Shown piece by piece: positions 27,801-36,846 of a DNA stretch of 63,103 nucleotides (position 1 is its first letter; every line of letters begins with the position of its first letter). Source of the DNA: Stieleria bergensis (GTDB lineage: Bacteria > Planctomycetota > Planctomycetia > Pirellulales > Pirellulaceae); NCBI GenBank assembly GCA_007745635.1, contig CP036272.1, positions 4,509,626-4,572,728 of the forward strand, given 5' to 3'. The translations under genes and the position numbers were made by a program. Under the pieces are notes generated by a model. That model saw nothing but the letters and a program-made list of their open reading frames with translations, searched no databases and was not told the origin of the DNA.

Positions 27801-29827
27801 TCAAGCCGCCGTTGGTAATTGATATTGGCCTGCAAGGCGCGCAGTCTCAGTTCAAACTGATCAGAAAATTTGGCTCGGTTCCATTGTTGGTAGGCACGAA
27901 ACAGGTTGCCAGCGGCCGCCCATGCGTCCCCGGACTCTGCGATGATCGCTTCATCCCCTGGAAAATCCTTTAAGGCAAAGTTCATCACCGAGGCGACTTG
28001 GTCCATTTCATCCAATGCACGATAGGCCGCAGCGAGCAGCAAATAGCCGGTGCGACGCGTGCGATCGGCGAGTTTGACATTCGCGGTCAGCAGGGGTTCA
28101 AGCAAATCGATGATCGCTTGCTGATCCGCAACGCCGGGTTCATCGTCGGAGAGCAATTTGGCTCGGGCGACGCTTGCGACCCAGCGAGCCGTTTCAACAC
28201 CATCGAGCTGCTGCTGTCGCTGTTGCGTACTCACTCGTTCGGTCGTCAGTGCCAGAATCCGGCGATGGCTTGAATCGATCGCTTCGTCATAATCTTGCAG
28301 TGTTTTCTTGGCCTCTTCCTGACTGATCCCGTTGTCCGGTCGACCGTAAACCACCTGCGTCACGACCTGCTCATAGAGCAATAAGTCATCCTTGATCGTT
28401 TCCTTCAGGCCGCGCCGCCAGTATTCAAGTGCTTTGGCGGGATCATTGGTTTGCACCGCAAGTAAACCCGAGTACAAGAACGGCATGCGATGTTCAAATT
28501 TCGTGATCCTCAGTCGGCGAAGATCCAGTTCTTGGACGGTGTCTAACCAGCGCTGAACATCACTGATCTGCAGATCATCCGGTGGCGTGGCACTTTGAAT
28601 TTGCACCGTGGTCAGTCGGCCCAACTGAACGACCAAGCGGTAGTCATCCTGAAGTGCTTCGAGTTGCTCGAACGTCAGTGCCTGCAGGCCTTCGTCGGAA
28701 GCATCCAGAGCGGGCTTAGATGAAAGATAAGGGTCTAGCTGTTGAATCGCCTTCGGCGCTTGTTCGAAGATCAATCGATAGGCTTCTTCTGGCTGGCCGA
28801 TGCTCTGCTGATACACGGCAGCGACCACGACTGCACTTGAAGTGCCTTGCTGTTTGATTTTCTGAATTGCATTCTGCAACACGTCATCGTTGGCCAAGTC
28901 CACCGACTTGGGGAGTTCACCTTTGGGAACAAAATACTCTGGACCAAACTTGGCGAGGTTCAGGTAACTTTCGACCACAGCAAGATCGTCAGGATTGAAC
29001 TTCACAGCGGTCCGCAGCACAACACCCACCGGCTGACGAGAAAGCTGTTCCCAGTAATTCACCTCTTGTTCTTCAGGGTGTGGACGTCTGATTTTGAAGA
29101 GAGAATCACGGATCAATCCATACAGCGACAACGCCAACAGACGATGCGCCTCTGCGCTGTCTTCTGGCGGGTTAAGCTCGAAGAGATTGCGTTCTACTTC
29201 GCGACAGTAATAGCCGCCATGTTGCAACAAGCGTTCCATCAGTCGCCAGCGCACCTCGGTGGCTTCATCACCGGTGGCAGCAACTTTGGCACTTGTGAGC
29301 CGGACTCTCGCGTCCCTAATTGCACCAGCGCGTTTTTCAAATGCCACTTCATCGACGGCGCGATCAGCGACGAAACCAAGACGCGTGATGAACGGGTCAT
29401 CATTGGGGTTCAGCATCAGATAGCGTTTCAGCCACTTTGATTCTTCAACCGAATCACCGGCTTCCGCGGCTGCATCAGCCCGGACCACAAAGGTCGACGA
29501 AGACCGAACACTTTGCCAAAGATACGAACCGCCTAGCAACAGCAAAACCGCGGCAACGATTGCGGCGACCTTTAGAAACAGCGGTGTATCAAAATGCCAT
29601 TCCGTGCGACGAGACTGGAGCTTCTTTGCGTGAAATTCGGAAAGATGCCCCGAGTCGTCTGGAGCGGGGGTTTCCTGAACCGTGCTTCCTAGAGCTTGAC
29701 GTTTTTCATCGTCCGTCAACCCTTGAGGCGTCGCATCAGTCGCTTCGCTGGACGCAGCATCGTCTGCAGCAGCCTGGCTCTGAGCGTTTTCCGGATTGCC
29801 TTGCCGGAAAGAAGAATCGTCTGTCAT
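24854..29827 (-). CDS. Giant TPR-repeat membrane protein of the EPS locus
   Basis: A 1657-residue protein, by far the largest here. It has a soluble acidic N-terminus (about 75 residues), one membrane helix (FLKVAAIVAAVLLLLGGSYL) and then more than 1500 residues of alpha-helical repeats. TPR-like units are clear near the C-terminus, for example VVLLEAIGTLSMQRNDHQQA and VRALNNLAIALAETPGR. Large TPR proteins (PrsT-like) are regular members of exosortase EPS loci and are thought to scaffold assembly or export. Topology suggests the repeats face the periplasm. It sits between EpsI and the tyrosine kinase on the same strand. Confidence 0.85.
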   Translation of the reverse strand: MTDDSSFRQGNPENAQSQAAADDAASSEATDATPQGLTDDEKRQALGSTVQETPAPDDSGHLSEFHAKKLQSRRTEWHFDTPLFLKVAAIVAAVLLLLGGSYLWQSVRSSSTFVVRADAAAEAGDSVEESKWLKRYLMLNPNDDPFITRLGFVADRAVDEVAFEKRAGAIRDARVRLTSAKVAATGDEATEVRWRLMERLLQHGGYYCREVERNLFELNPPEDSAEAHRLLALSLYGLIRDSLFKIRRPHPEEQEVNYWEQLSRQPVGVVLRTAVKFNPDDLAVVESYLNLAKFGPEYFVPKGELPKSVDLANDDVLQNAIQKIKQQGTSSAVVVAAVYQQSIGQPEEAYRLIFEQAPKAIQQLDPYLSSKPALDASDEGLQALTFEQLEALQDDYRLVVQLGRLTTVQIQSATPPDDLQISDVQRWLDTVQELDLRRLRITKFEHRMPFLYSGLLAVQTNDPAKALEYWRRGLKETIKDDLLLYEQVVTQVVYGRPDNGISQEEAKKTLQDYDEAIDSSHRRILALTTERVSTQQRQQQLDGVETARWVASVARAKLLSDDEPGVADQQAIIDLLEPLLTANVKLADRTRRTGYLLLAAAYRALDEMDQVASVMNFALKDFPGDEAIIAESGDAWAAAGNLFRAYQQWNRAKFSDQFELRLRALQANINYQRRLEPQLRDLGTLRSTIRDLQAEIKSDPTKYQTLGLRLKIIAAQIPTEGNAIEEHLVSKAMVENLRELSEQYVQDSVVQAFVAQRFAAANEPELAQKALEQYSDLEAVTDLQKELLKAQITLAGGQIEDAVSILTKYAEENPEDGGVALLRAAEVAKQTKDRKFAYDTLEKIPADMRSPSIVYQAYQLALANEDQPAADRKLAELHQLESHTDANPGVYSLYVETRNIINELLSRPGEIERNDPALVKAKANVNKLLDLRPYWGNVIALKGWIAYARPRYDDAIELLQRGIAAGDSQMRTRMLLLRALAMTRQGAKAEAELKKLSFITGVDLDPYDNVSIQVAFQDGRFDEALKMAEDLIAETPNDVTAYLVYANALTVQWKQFKADQQKPGDAAAKEKIDQALLQIRSVLDKALKLAGTSEKRAAVVDVELRLAIEAGDIELVEEISSRIQSGKLSEADKLILKGKALLAKGDRDEALTTLLLANQKRPSPELAITLSELLLDREDADQRVAVLKAAVKRFPSNNRLRNQLARVLIETAQSEIDWEQISELLVEGDIPNLENQFSYAVMLASRGSSLQRRQAVDMLRELGNGNVSFSVLAKRTQAALMSELSLRDESLDDESRTAYQGEAQQLYIELCGMPKPSKADYVQYCKFLIALKGDDSLREVDRLVTRLEQLPNSAIDVYQIQLARAYASGEASRFGAITKDWTKSRGANDQIKDPSAISVIAGAALMQNGEIEEGLKYYKKAYELSSERLTDYVLALSRDSRHGETAELCLRHYQKHGDVVSATLMTEALLALDADFMKREHSEVLSQAVKDYPENVVLLEAIGTLSMQRNDHQQAIGIYQQVVELEPRRVRALNNLAIALAETPGRERDGLQYVDQAIKLVGGNPELLDTRGTVLLRAKDYDLAIEAFSQAMELSKDPRFQFHKIQALVGKGDHNAAAKLWKSLDRENLNPRGLTANERESLEELAKRYDGSAAVLQ

Positions 29828-30041
29828 GTTTTTTGTATCTGGAAGTTCAATGAAAATGAAATGCAGTGCAAAGGGTGGTTACACATCAACGCATTTTTGA
29901 GCCATCGTGAATGGCTGGGAACAAGCGTCTACGCGAATGCACCGAAAAACAAACTCATGGCCTCGATTGTCTTCACACACTGCTCTCGCCCCAAGTTTGG
30001 GCAGAGAACAGAAATCAACCGCAAGCGAAAGGAACGATGGT

Positions 30042-32390
30042 TTAGGAAACCAAGTTCGAATACTTGTAATCACCGTAGCGGTAAACGTATTTGCTGGGGG
30101 TCACTCCACTAAAGATTGTCCCAACGATATTGGCGCCCGCAGCTTCTAAACGTCTTGTTGATCGCAGCACCGAATCGGTCCGCGTGACGTCTCGCATGAC
30201 GCACATCAGGGTTGAATCAACCACTGCCGCGATGGCTAGCGTTTCACCGGCGGCCAAGATGGGAGCCGAGTCAAAAATCACGTACTCGTATTCCTCCATG
30301 CACTGAGCGATCAAATCTTGAACCGCCTCAGTGGTCAGAATGCGATGCGGGCTGGACTTCAGTCGGCCAGCAGGAAGAATGTGGATCAGATCCCCCAGCT
30401 CTCGATTGATCGCATCATCCAGTGTCGACTTCTCTCCGACGACGTCACTGAGGCCGGGCTCAAGTGCAAGACCGAAGATATCGTGCTGATCAGGACAGCG
30501 CAGGTCGGCGTCAATGATCAGCACCGTTTTACCGGATGACTTCGCGAGCGAAATCGCAAGCTGTGACGCGGCTGTGCTTTTGCCTTCGCCAGACATTGAA
30601 CTCGCGATACAGAACGTCCGCGCCGTTCGTGTGTCTTGGGAAAGCGCCAGGTTTGCTCGGAGCGAATCGACGCTCTCTTCGAAGACACGCCTGCCGCGAG
30701 ACTGCCGGGCACCGGAAGCGCGAGGTGCACGTGCCAGTTCACCGATCACTGGAGCCACGGCCAAGGCTTCGATGTGATGCGAATCGGTGATACGTTTGGT
30801 GTGCAGTTCCCACAACAACCCTAAACCGAAGGGCACGCAAAAACCGGCCAAGGCAACCATTGCAAGCTTCTTTGTCGGCACTTCCTCGTTGGGCTTCGTT
30901 GGCGGAGTGGCGGCAGCAATCGGCTGAACACGGCTCATGTTTTCCGATTCAGTCTTAATGGCATCCAGTCGCTGTTCAGCGGCCGCATAACGTTCTCGAA
31001 GCATTGCCAAGTGATTGACGTGCTTGTCGACATCCCAGGAATCATTGACTCGCTTGCTGCGTTTGTCACCTTCGATTTGATACTCATTGTTGACCATTTC
31101 CAGTTGCCGTTTGCGGCGACCAAGGTCGAATTGCAATCGCTTGACAACCAGCTCGCGCTGTCCGGCTGAAGACTTGGACGCGTTCTTGATTTGCAGATCG
31201 CGATTCTTTGCCCAGGCATCTTCGAGTCGCTCGAGCTCTTTCCCCTCGTCTTCCAGGTCCTGCTGATACTGAGCTTCGAACTGCTGCTCAAGCTCCTGAC
31301 GGACTTCATCTTTCACGGAGTCCATCAATCGATCGAGTTCAGACTGGGCAGTCACCAACAGATCTTCGGTTTCCTGAATGCCGACGTATCCCGGCCCGAA
31401 GCGTCGATCCGCTTTGATCGCAATGAGCGCTGCTTGATGTCGGTCAACAACACCTTTTTGCGTGACGACTTTTCGGTGCTGACCAATCGCCTGATCGAGA
31501 ACGGGCCGCGTCACCAATCGTTTTTTGACCATGGATCGAGGCGGAGTGAAATCCTGTTCATCCATCTCTTCCAGCAAATCACCACTGATCACCGCCAGCG
31601 GATTTTCACCGGCCTCGATCGATTCGAGATCTTGTTCAATCAACGAGATCTGTTGTTCCAGTTCGAACCTCTGATCGATCAACTCTCTCAAGCGACTGGT
31701 TTGGGATTGATCCTCGATGACGGAGACTTGATTGTTCGATGAGAACCCCTGAGCTTCGACTTCGTACTGTCTGACTTCGGCTTCTTTGGCACTGATTTCA
31801 ACATCGAGTTCATCAATTTGTTTTTCAATCACAGAGATCAGACGACGTGATTGAGTGCCATCAAATTCGGCACGTCTTTGCAAGTATTCGGCGACCACCG
31901 CGTTACACACTGCTGCCGCCGCATCGCGATCGGTGTCCGTGTATTTAATCATCATCTTGTCTTTGGTACCGGCCCCGGCCACCGACAAGTTCTTTCGCAG
32001 GTTGGTTTCTCTGGTGGTGGGGTCTGCCAAGCTGGGAGCCTTGCAAACGGTCTGGTCCCCCATCACGGCCTGGATCACACCTGGGTGATCGATCACCCAG
32101 GTCTTCTCGCTGGCAGCCAAGTCGCGGGGCGCCTCATTGATGCCTTTATAAAGCACCCAGTTCTGATTCGCAGCGACGATATAGCGAGCGGTGTACTCCG
32201 GCTGGAATGACTTCAACACCATCACAGCGCCGATGGTTCCGATTACCAATCCGATTGGCACGGCCCAAACCCAACAGCGACGGAAGGTGACCCAAATGAT
32301 CCAGGGATCAATCGAAGCGCCTTCACCGGTCGAAGCATTTGAGTGCGATGACTGCCGTGAAGCAATGTTGCTAGTTGATTCTGTCGTCAT
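30042..32390 (-). CDS. Polysaccharide co-polymerase / tyrosine autokinase (Wzc-like)
   Basis: About 782 residues. An N-terminal Wzz-type region with a first membrane helix is followed by a long coiled-coil periplasmic domain rich in Glu/Gln/Arg and a second helix (KLAMVALAGFCVPFGLGLLW). The cytoplasmic BY-kinase domain contains SSMSGEGKSTAASQ (Walker A), VLIIDADLRCPD (Walker A') and YVIFDSAPI (Walker B). The tail KYVYRYGDYKYSN is the Tyr cluster for autophosphorylation. It controls EPS chain length and export. ATG 32390 is chosen; an upstream start at 32432 adds 14 residues without family similarity. Confidence 0.92.
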   Translation of the reverse strand: MTTESTSNIASRQSSHSNASTGEGASIDPWIIWVTFRRCWVWAVPIGLVIGTIGAVMVLKSFQPEYTARYIVAANQNWVLYKGINEAPRDLAASEKTWVIDHPGVIQAVMGDQTVCKAPSLADPTTRETNLRKNLSVAGAGTKDKMMIKYTDTDRDAAAAVCNAVVAEYLQRRAEFDGTQSRRLISVIEKQIDELDVEISAKEAEVRQYEVEAQGFSSNNQVSVIEDQSQTSRLRELIDQRFELEQQISLIEQDLESIEAGENPLAVISGDLLEEMDEQDFTPPRSMVKKRLVTRPVLDQAIGQHRKVVTQKGVVDRHQAALIAIKADRRFGPGYVGIQETEDLLVTAQSELDRLMDSVKDEVRQELEQQFEAQYQQDLEDEGKELERLEDAWAKNRDLQIKNASKSSAGQRELVVKRLQFDLGRRKRQLEMVNNEYQIEGDKRSKRVNDSWDVDKHVNHLAMLRERYAAAEQRLDAIKTESENMSRVQPIAAATPPTKPNEEVPTKKLAMVALAGFCVPFGLGLLWELHTKRITDSHHIEALAVAPVIGELARAPRASGARQSRGRRVFEESVDSLRANLALSQDTRTARTFCIASSMSGEGKSTAASQLAISLAKSSGKTVLIIDADLRCPDQHDIFGLALEPGLSDVVGEKSTLDDAINRELGDLIHILPAGRLKSSPHRILTTEAVQDLIAQCMEEYEYVIFDSAPILAAGETLAIAAVVDSTLMCVMRDVTRTDSVLRSTRRLEAAGANIVGTIFSGVTPSKYVYRYGDYKYSNLVS

Positions 32391-32693
32391 GAGAACAATT
32401 TGAAGGGGGGTCCAAAACCGTTCCGATGGCATCGGCTCAAAACAGCGGATGCGTGTCGGGGTTTCGCTGCAGTCCTAGACCGACACCGATCGTCGCGTTA
32501 CGCGAACGAGGATGTTGGCTTGGCAATGCTGCAAATCAGACGGTTCAAAGTTGGTAAAACGAAGCTGTCTGTGCCGAGTTGCTCGATTGCATCATGCAGA
32601 TGGAAGAATGTCGCCAGAGTCGTTCTGGTCAAACATGCGCTCAAGTATACACATTTTGTCGCCGCCTCTCACAGCCGCGAAACGATCGGTCAT
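32391..32693. other. Intergenic interval between exosortase and tyrosine kinase genes
   Basis: No coding signal on either strand. It may hold a promoter for the tyrosine kinase gene, but no box is convincing. Confidence 0.5.
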
Positions 32694-33749
32694 CTAATGT
32701 GACTTTGACTCCCGCAGCATGCCCTTTGCTGTAAAAATCGAAACCGGGCGGTAAAGGCGTCGCCAGAAGGCTTCGACCCCACCGAGTAAGAGAAACGACC
32801 CAACGATCATGGCGATGCCCAAGAAGTCATGAATCAAGTGCCGCATCGATTCTGACCCAAATACGGCATACCCCAGGCCTGTCAGCACAATTCGCAGAGA
32901 ATTGACCAACACAGCCGCCGGGATCACCGATGCCAAGATCACGATGCGATCGGTTACAGATCGATGATTAATGGCCGCCCAGAAGTAACCAAAGGCAGCC
33001 ATTCCCACAAAAATTCGCAATCCGGAACAAGCCGCTTCGATGGACAGTTTCTCGTCGCCGATCCAAACGATGTGGCCCTCAGCCACCGCAGGCATTCCAA
33101 ACGCACGCAGGAAAAAAGTGCTCAGCTCAGTCGCGACACCTTGCAGCTGCCAGCTCAGCATGCTCTCCGCACGGAACGGCAACGGAATCGCGAAGAATAA
33201 AAAGCCCAATGCTGGCAACGCCCAAAGGAACGCTCGGAAACCGAGCAAACACCAGACTGTGCCGGCCAGCAAGACGATCACCGAATAGCCATCGACAAAA
33301 TCAAAGTAAGCGAACCGGCCAAAGATTCGCATCGCCACAGCCACACCCACCAGGCCAAGCCCTCCCCAAGCGACTTGGGTCGAGACACCGGGAAACCGAT
33401 CACGGCGGACATAGCACATCGCAATCGCCATCGGAATGACGAGCCAGCCATGCCCATAATCCGTTTCGCGGATCCAAGCATCAACGATCCACTGAAACGT
33501 GTTCCAGTAGCTCACGACGACAGCCACAACGGCCAAGGCAATGGCCACCCAGAATCCAGCAGACCAAGTCGCTGGGCCGGGAACGGGAACCAATTGCTCC
33601 GACGCTTTCGCAACACGTTGCTCTGGAACCGCACCGGATTGTTTCAAACCGGGGCGATTTAATGTCGCGTTAGCAGCCACCTCACGCGTCTTAGACGACT
33701 TGCGAGGCCCCTGCTTTTTCGGTGGTTTACGCTTTTTCGGTGAATTCAT
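32694..33749 (-). CDS. Exosortase (planctomycete XrtU-like)
   Basis: About 351 residues with roughly eight membrane helices. The three exosortase catalytic residues are visible: Cys241 in IEAACSGLRIF, Arg286 in LVNSLRIVLTG and His307 in MRHLIHDFLG. These correspond to the Cys-Arg-His triad of a transpeptidase-like enzyme that cleaves C-terminal sorting signals. An unusual N-terminal extension of about 60 residues is strongly basic (KKRKPPKKQGPRKSSK). ATG 33749 was chosen; a TTG at 33755 adds two residues. No PEP-CTERM-type substrate is encoded in the window. The XrtU assignment follows from the planctomycete context and is tentative. Confidence 0.87.
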   Translation of the reverse strand: MNSPKKRKPPKKQGPRKSSKTREVAANATLNRPGLKQSGAVPEQRVAKASEQLVPVPGPATWSAGFWVAIALAVVAVVVSYWNTFQWIVDAWIRETDYGHGWLVIPMAIAMCYVRRDRFPGVSTQVAWGGLGLVGVAVAMRIFGRFAYFDFVDGYSVIVLLAGTVWCLLGFRAFLWALPALGFLFFAIPLPFRAESMLSWQLQGVATELSTFFLRAFGMPAVAEGHIVWIGDEKLSIEAACSGLRIFVGMAAFGYFWAAINHRSVTDRIVILASVIPAAVLVNSLRIVLTGLGYAVFGSESMRHLIHDFLGIAMIVGSFLLLGGVEAFWRRLYRPVSIFTAKGMLRESKSH

Positions 33750-34185
33750 ACTCAAATTTCAATACTGCCCTGCAGGAGTAACTGGGAACAACCCCGTCAG
33801 AACTCATAAATGCTGGAGAGATTTCCGCAAATTGGAAACTTTTACTCATCACATGACTTCAACGAATTCTACTGACCTGCGTGCACCTCAGTCTAATCGT
33901 TTAGGGATAACGGTCCACTGTAACCCACGAAATCACAGGGAATGGAAACCACCCCCCCCGACATTCTGCATTACCGGCACAGACGGAATCATTCCCCTCT
34001 GCAGAGGATACCAGGAAATTTCGATCCATCCCATTCGCTGCAAACGTGAACGTCCAATTTCGGTAACTAAGCTGACGCTCCGCCGTCGACGGCCACTCGG
34101 TTGCGTGTCGATGGAAAACGGATACATTGTCCACAGGCAAAACAAGAATGATTAGGTACGATCCATCTAGCAGGCGGGGGGGCAA
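33750..34185. other. Divergent intergenic region between exosortase and FHA genes
   Basis: No gene is supported. The two neighbouring genes are transcribed away from each other, so both promoters should lie here. An eight-C run at about 33952-33959 and a GGCGGGGGGGC run just before the FHA gene are the only striking features. Confidence 0.5.
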
Positions 34186-35751
34186 TTGAGTCGTCGAAGG
34201 AAGCGAGAGCGTAAGCAACGCACGGCACCAGGCGCGAAGAGTGCCTTGGCTCAGCCGCCAGGGCCCAGTTCGATTGTCGCCAAGCCAATGGGTTCAACGC
34301 GCTCCAAATCTGCGTCCGCCCTGCTGCCCAACAAAGATTCGATCTTCTCCTACAGTGCTCAGCTTGCGGACGTCACGAACTCCCGTCCTACTGACCAATC
34401 TGCCCGCAACGCAAACTTGGCTAGTAATGCAGACTTGGCTGCCCCAGGGCCGGCAACTCTAGACTCTATCGCCAAAGACGCCACGATAAACACTGCCAAC
34501 AGCCTGTCATCGAACGATCTCTGGCAGCATGCCCCTTGGGGAGTCCATCTTCGCACCGGTCGAGCACGCAGCCCAGACGAATCGTCGTCCGATGATCCAA
34601 ACGAACAGTGGATTGAATTGCAACGTCCTTATGCGTTGATCGGCCCGCATCCAGACTGCGACATCCGGCTGGAAGATGACCGACTGCCCGACGTGGTCTA
34701 CTTTTGCGCGCGTGTTGATGATTCCATCCAAGTCTGGCCGCTGTGTGCCTTGGCATTCAGCGAGTGGGGCACCATCCAACCCGGCAAGACACTCTTCGTT
34801 GGCAAGACGCGGATCCGGTTTCTGGGAGCTGAACACTCAGAGTTTCCAGGCGGGGCACAAACGGCATCACGCCCAGAGAAACACTTAAAAGAAACGCCGC
34901 GAACCGCCAAAAATCGACAGAACCTGATTTTCGATTGGGGGGAAGGCTTTGTCGCCAAAGGCATTCGCCGCAGCGTGACCATCATTGGAGAATCCCATCC
35001 CAGCACGCTCCGTCTACACGGCTACGGACTGCAGACCTGCCACATGGCGGTTGTGGAACAGAACCGAGAAGTCTGGGTGATCGATCTGGACCTGTCCGGC
35101 CGCAGCTGCCAGAGCCCACTGGCCTACCGCTTAGGTGTCGGAAAAGAGGCCATCCGAGTTGGGATGGTTGATGTGTGGCTCAATCAACAAGGCACGCCTT
35201 GGAACCAAAGCCCAACGCTGCGACTGGGCCGAGCACCACATAACGATCACGTAACCGCTGGAAAACTGGCGGGAGAGTCCAAGCCTGATGCGATGGAGGC
35301 TGGAACAAGCAGTGCTGCAAAATCGACGGACGCGGCAGAAATCACGCACAGCCAACCGACGGCAAACAAAACCAATCCTGCCAGCGAGCAAGCTGCGACC
35401 ACGAAACAAGAAGTCACCTCACCGGCATCGATCGCCAAACCCATGAGTGTCTACCGCGCCCCCGCAGCGGCGGAGGCTCAAGCCCAGCCAGCGATCTCTC
35501 GTCAACCCGCAGCCAACAGCTGGCGCAACCGTCCTGAACAGGCAATCAACCAGGAAAAGGTGACAACACCACTGGACGACGAAGGCGATCCACTTTCCGA
35601 TCGAACCATCGATCGCATGATTCAGCGCGACGCGAAAGCAAAGCGGTTGCGAATCGCAGCGTTGATCGCCTTGGCTGTGCTCGCAGTGACGGTCTCGGTC
35701 GTCATTCTCTTTGGCTGGGTCATTCCGACCTTTCAAAACATCTCGGGCTGA
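34186..35751 (+). CDS. Tail-anchored protein with tandem FHA-like domains
   Basis: A 521-residue protein with a basic, low-complexity N-terminus. The first FHA-like stretch is near residue 145 (YALIGPHPDCDIRLEDDRLP) and a second near residue 262 (VTIIGESHPSTLRLHGYGLQ then CHMAVVEQ and VWVIDLDLSG). The canonical GR of the first beta-turn is replaced in both. The second keeps the Ser and His positions of a phosphothreonine site. A long Ala/Gln/Pro-rich linker leads to a single C-terminal membrane helix (IAALIALAVLAVTVSVVILF). It may read phosphorylation by a Ser/Thr kinase such as the one at 42.3-45.4 kb, which is an inference. The start codon (TTG) is uncertain. Confidence 0.7.
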   Translation: MSRRRKRERKQRTAPGAKSALAQPPGPSSIVAKPMGSTRSKSASALLPNKDSIFSYSAQLADVTNSRPTDQSARNANLASNADLAAPGPATLDSIAKDATINTANSLSSNDLWQHAPWGVHLRTGRARSPDESSSDDPNEQWIELQRPYALIGPHPDCDIRLEDDRLPDVVYFCARVDDSIQVWPLCALAFSEWGTIQPGKTLFVGKTRIRFLGAEHSEFPGGAQTASRPEKHLKETPRTAKNRQNLIFDWGEGFVAKGIRRSVTIIGESHPSTLRLHGYGLQTCHMAVVEQNREVWVIDLDLSGRSCQSPLAYRLGVGKEAIRVGMVDVWLNQQGTPWNQSPTLRLGRAPHNDHVTAGKLAGESKPDAMEAGTSSAAKSTDAAEITHSQPTANKTNPASEQAATTKQEVTSPASIAKPMSVYRAPAAAEAQAQPAISRQPAANSWRNRPEQAINQEKVTTPLDDEGDPLSDRTIDRMIQRDAKAKRLRIAALIALAVLAVTVSVVILFGWVIPTFQNISG

Positions 35752-35883
35752 ACGCCCAAGACAGCCTGCAGTCACACAGATTGAAACCGGTCGCTGATTC
35801 AAGGCGACGGGATTCAACAACTGTTGTCATGACCCGACGTCAAATGCGTGCGGTCGAAAAACAGCGAACGGGCTTCACTCCGC

Positions 35884-36630
35884 TCACACGCAGGCGACGC
35901 CCTGGCACACCTGCAAGAGCTGACTGAAGTACTCGCGTGTTTCATCCGTCCACGGCCGCGGCGAAACATCCGCCGGCGAGCCAAGCTCGCCCAAGAATCT
36001 GCGATAGACTTCAGAGCCACGGTGCTCGTCAAAGATCAATCCCAGCATCACGGCTGGGTGCCCGTTGGCATAGTCACAGGCCTCCAAGCCACCGATCTGC
36101 TGAAATGGCATCATCCGCAGATAGAACTTGGCGTGCCGCGGATGAACCGCAACCACCAGTCCATGGTACTGGCGTTGCATGGCTGACTTAGCGGCCAAAC
36201 TAGCCATCGCAATGAAGGTTTCAATGAACCGAGCAGGTGATTTTCGGCGATCGGCGAGACAACCGATTTCAGCAACTCGCAGCCCACGCTGACGGAACTG
36301 ATCGAGCTGATCAGGGTAAATTGAATCCATCGGCAACCCCTGTTGCCCATCTCCGATCAGCGACAGAGTCGAAACAACCGAATGCTCGAACTTCGTGACA
36401 AACACTTCTGTCGTTGGCAGCAGATGATATTTCGTGAACCGAATTTCCAGGGGATTAGGTTTCGCGAGATCAGAGCGGCGGTAAGCGAGATAGGTCAGTT
36501 CAAATGCCGCTCGCAAGTCCTCCTGTTCGTGCGCGATGCTGTACGAAATCCGAGGCTTGGCGATGCGTTCGTCGTCGGCAGCTTCCTTGCGAATCGCCGC
36601 CGGCATGGTCGATAACATGGTGCGCATCAT
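35884..36630 (-). CDS. FeeM-like N-acyltransferase (exosortase-associated GNAT type)
   Basis: About 248 residues. FELTYLAYRRSDLAKPNPLEI matches the start of FeeM/PEP-CTERM acyltransferase domains. RVAEIGCLADRRKSP is the central family motif, and AVHPRHAKFYLRMMPFQQIG is the acetyl/acyl-binding segment. Relatives join long-chain acyl groups to amino acids (N-acyl amino acid synthases) and are recurrent in exosortase loci. The ATG pair at 36625-36630 fits the domain. A longer frame extends to 36846 without similarity. It is transcribed against the FHA gene, with 132 bp between the two 3' ends. Confidence 0.75.
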   Translation of the reverse strand: MMRTMLSTMPAAIRKEAADDERIAKPRISYSIAHEQEDLRAAFELTYLAYRRSDLAKPNPLEIRFTKYHLLPTTEVFVTKFEHSVVSTLSLIGDGQQGLPMDSIYPDQLDQFRQRGLRVAEIGCLADRRKSPARFIETFIAMASLAAKSAMQRQYHGLVVAVHPRHAKFYLRMMPFQQIGGLEACDYANGHPAVMLGLIFDEHRGSEVYRRFLGELGSPADVSPRPWTDETREYFSQLLQVCQGVACV

Positions 36631-36846
36631 GGGAAGAGTCTCTGCTGATAAGCGATAAGTCACTGGCAACAAGACAAGATTATCGATCCGCTCGAAACTG
36701 CCTGGATGCCGGTCCTGGAAAACGCAACAGACAGGAATCAGTCCAGAAAAGTGCTGCCTTGGTCGCCACCCTTTGGGACGACGCGTTTCCCTCGGAACTA
36801 TAGAACGCCCTAACAAAAGGCGTGACAACATCCCTGCCACAGCCAA

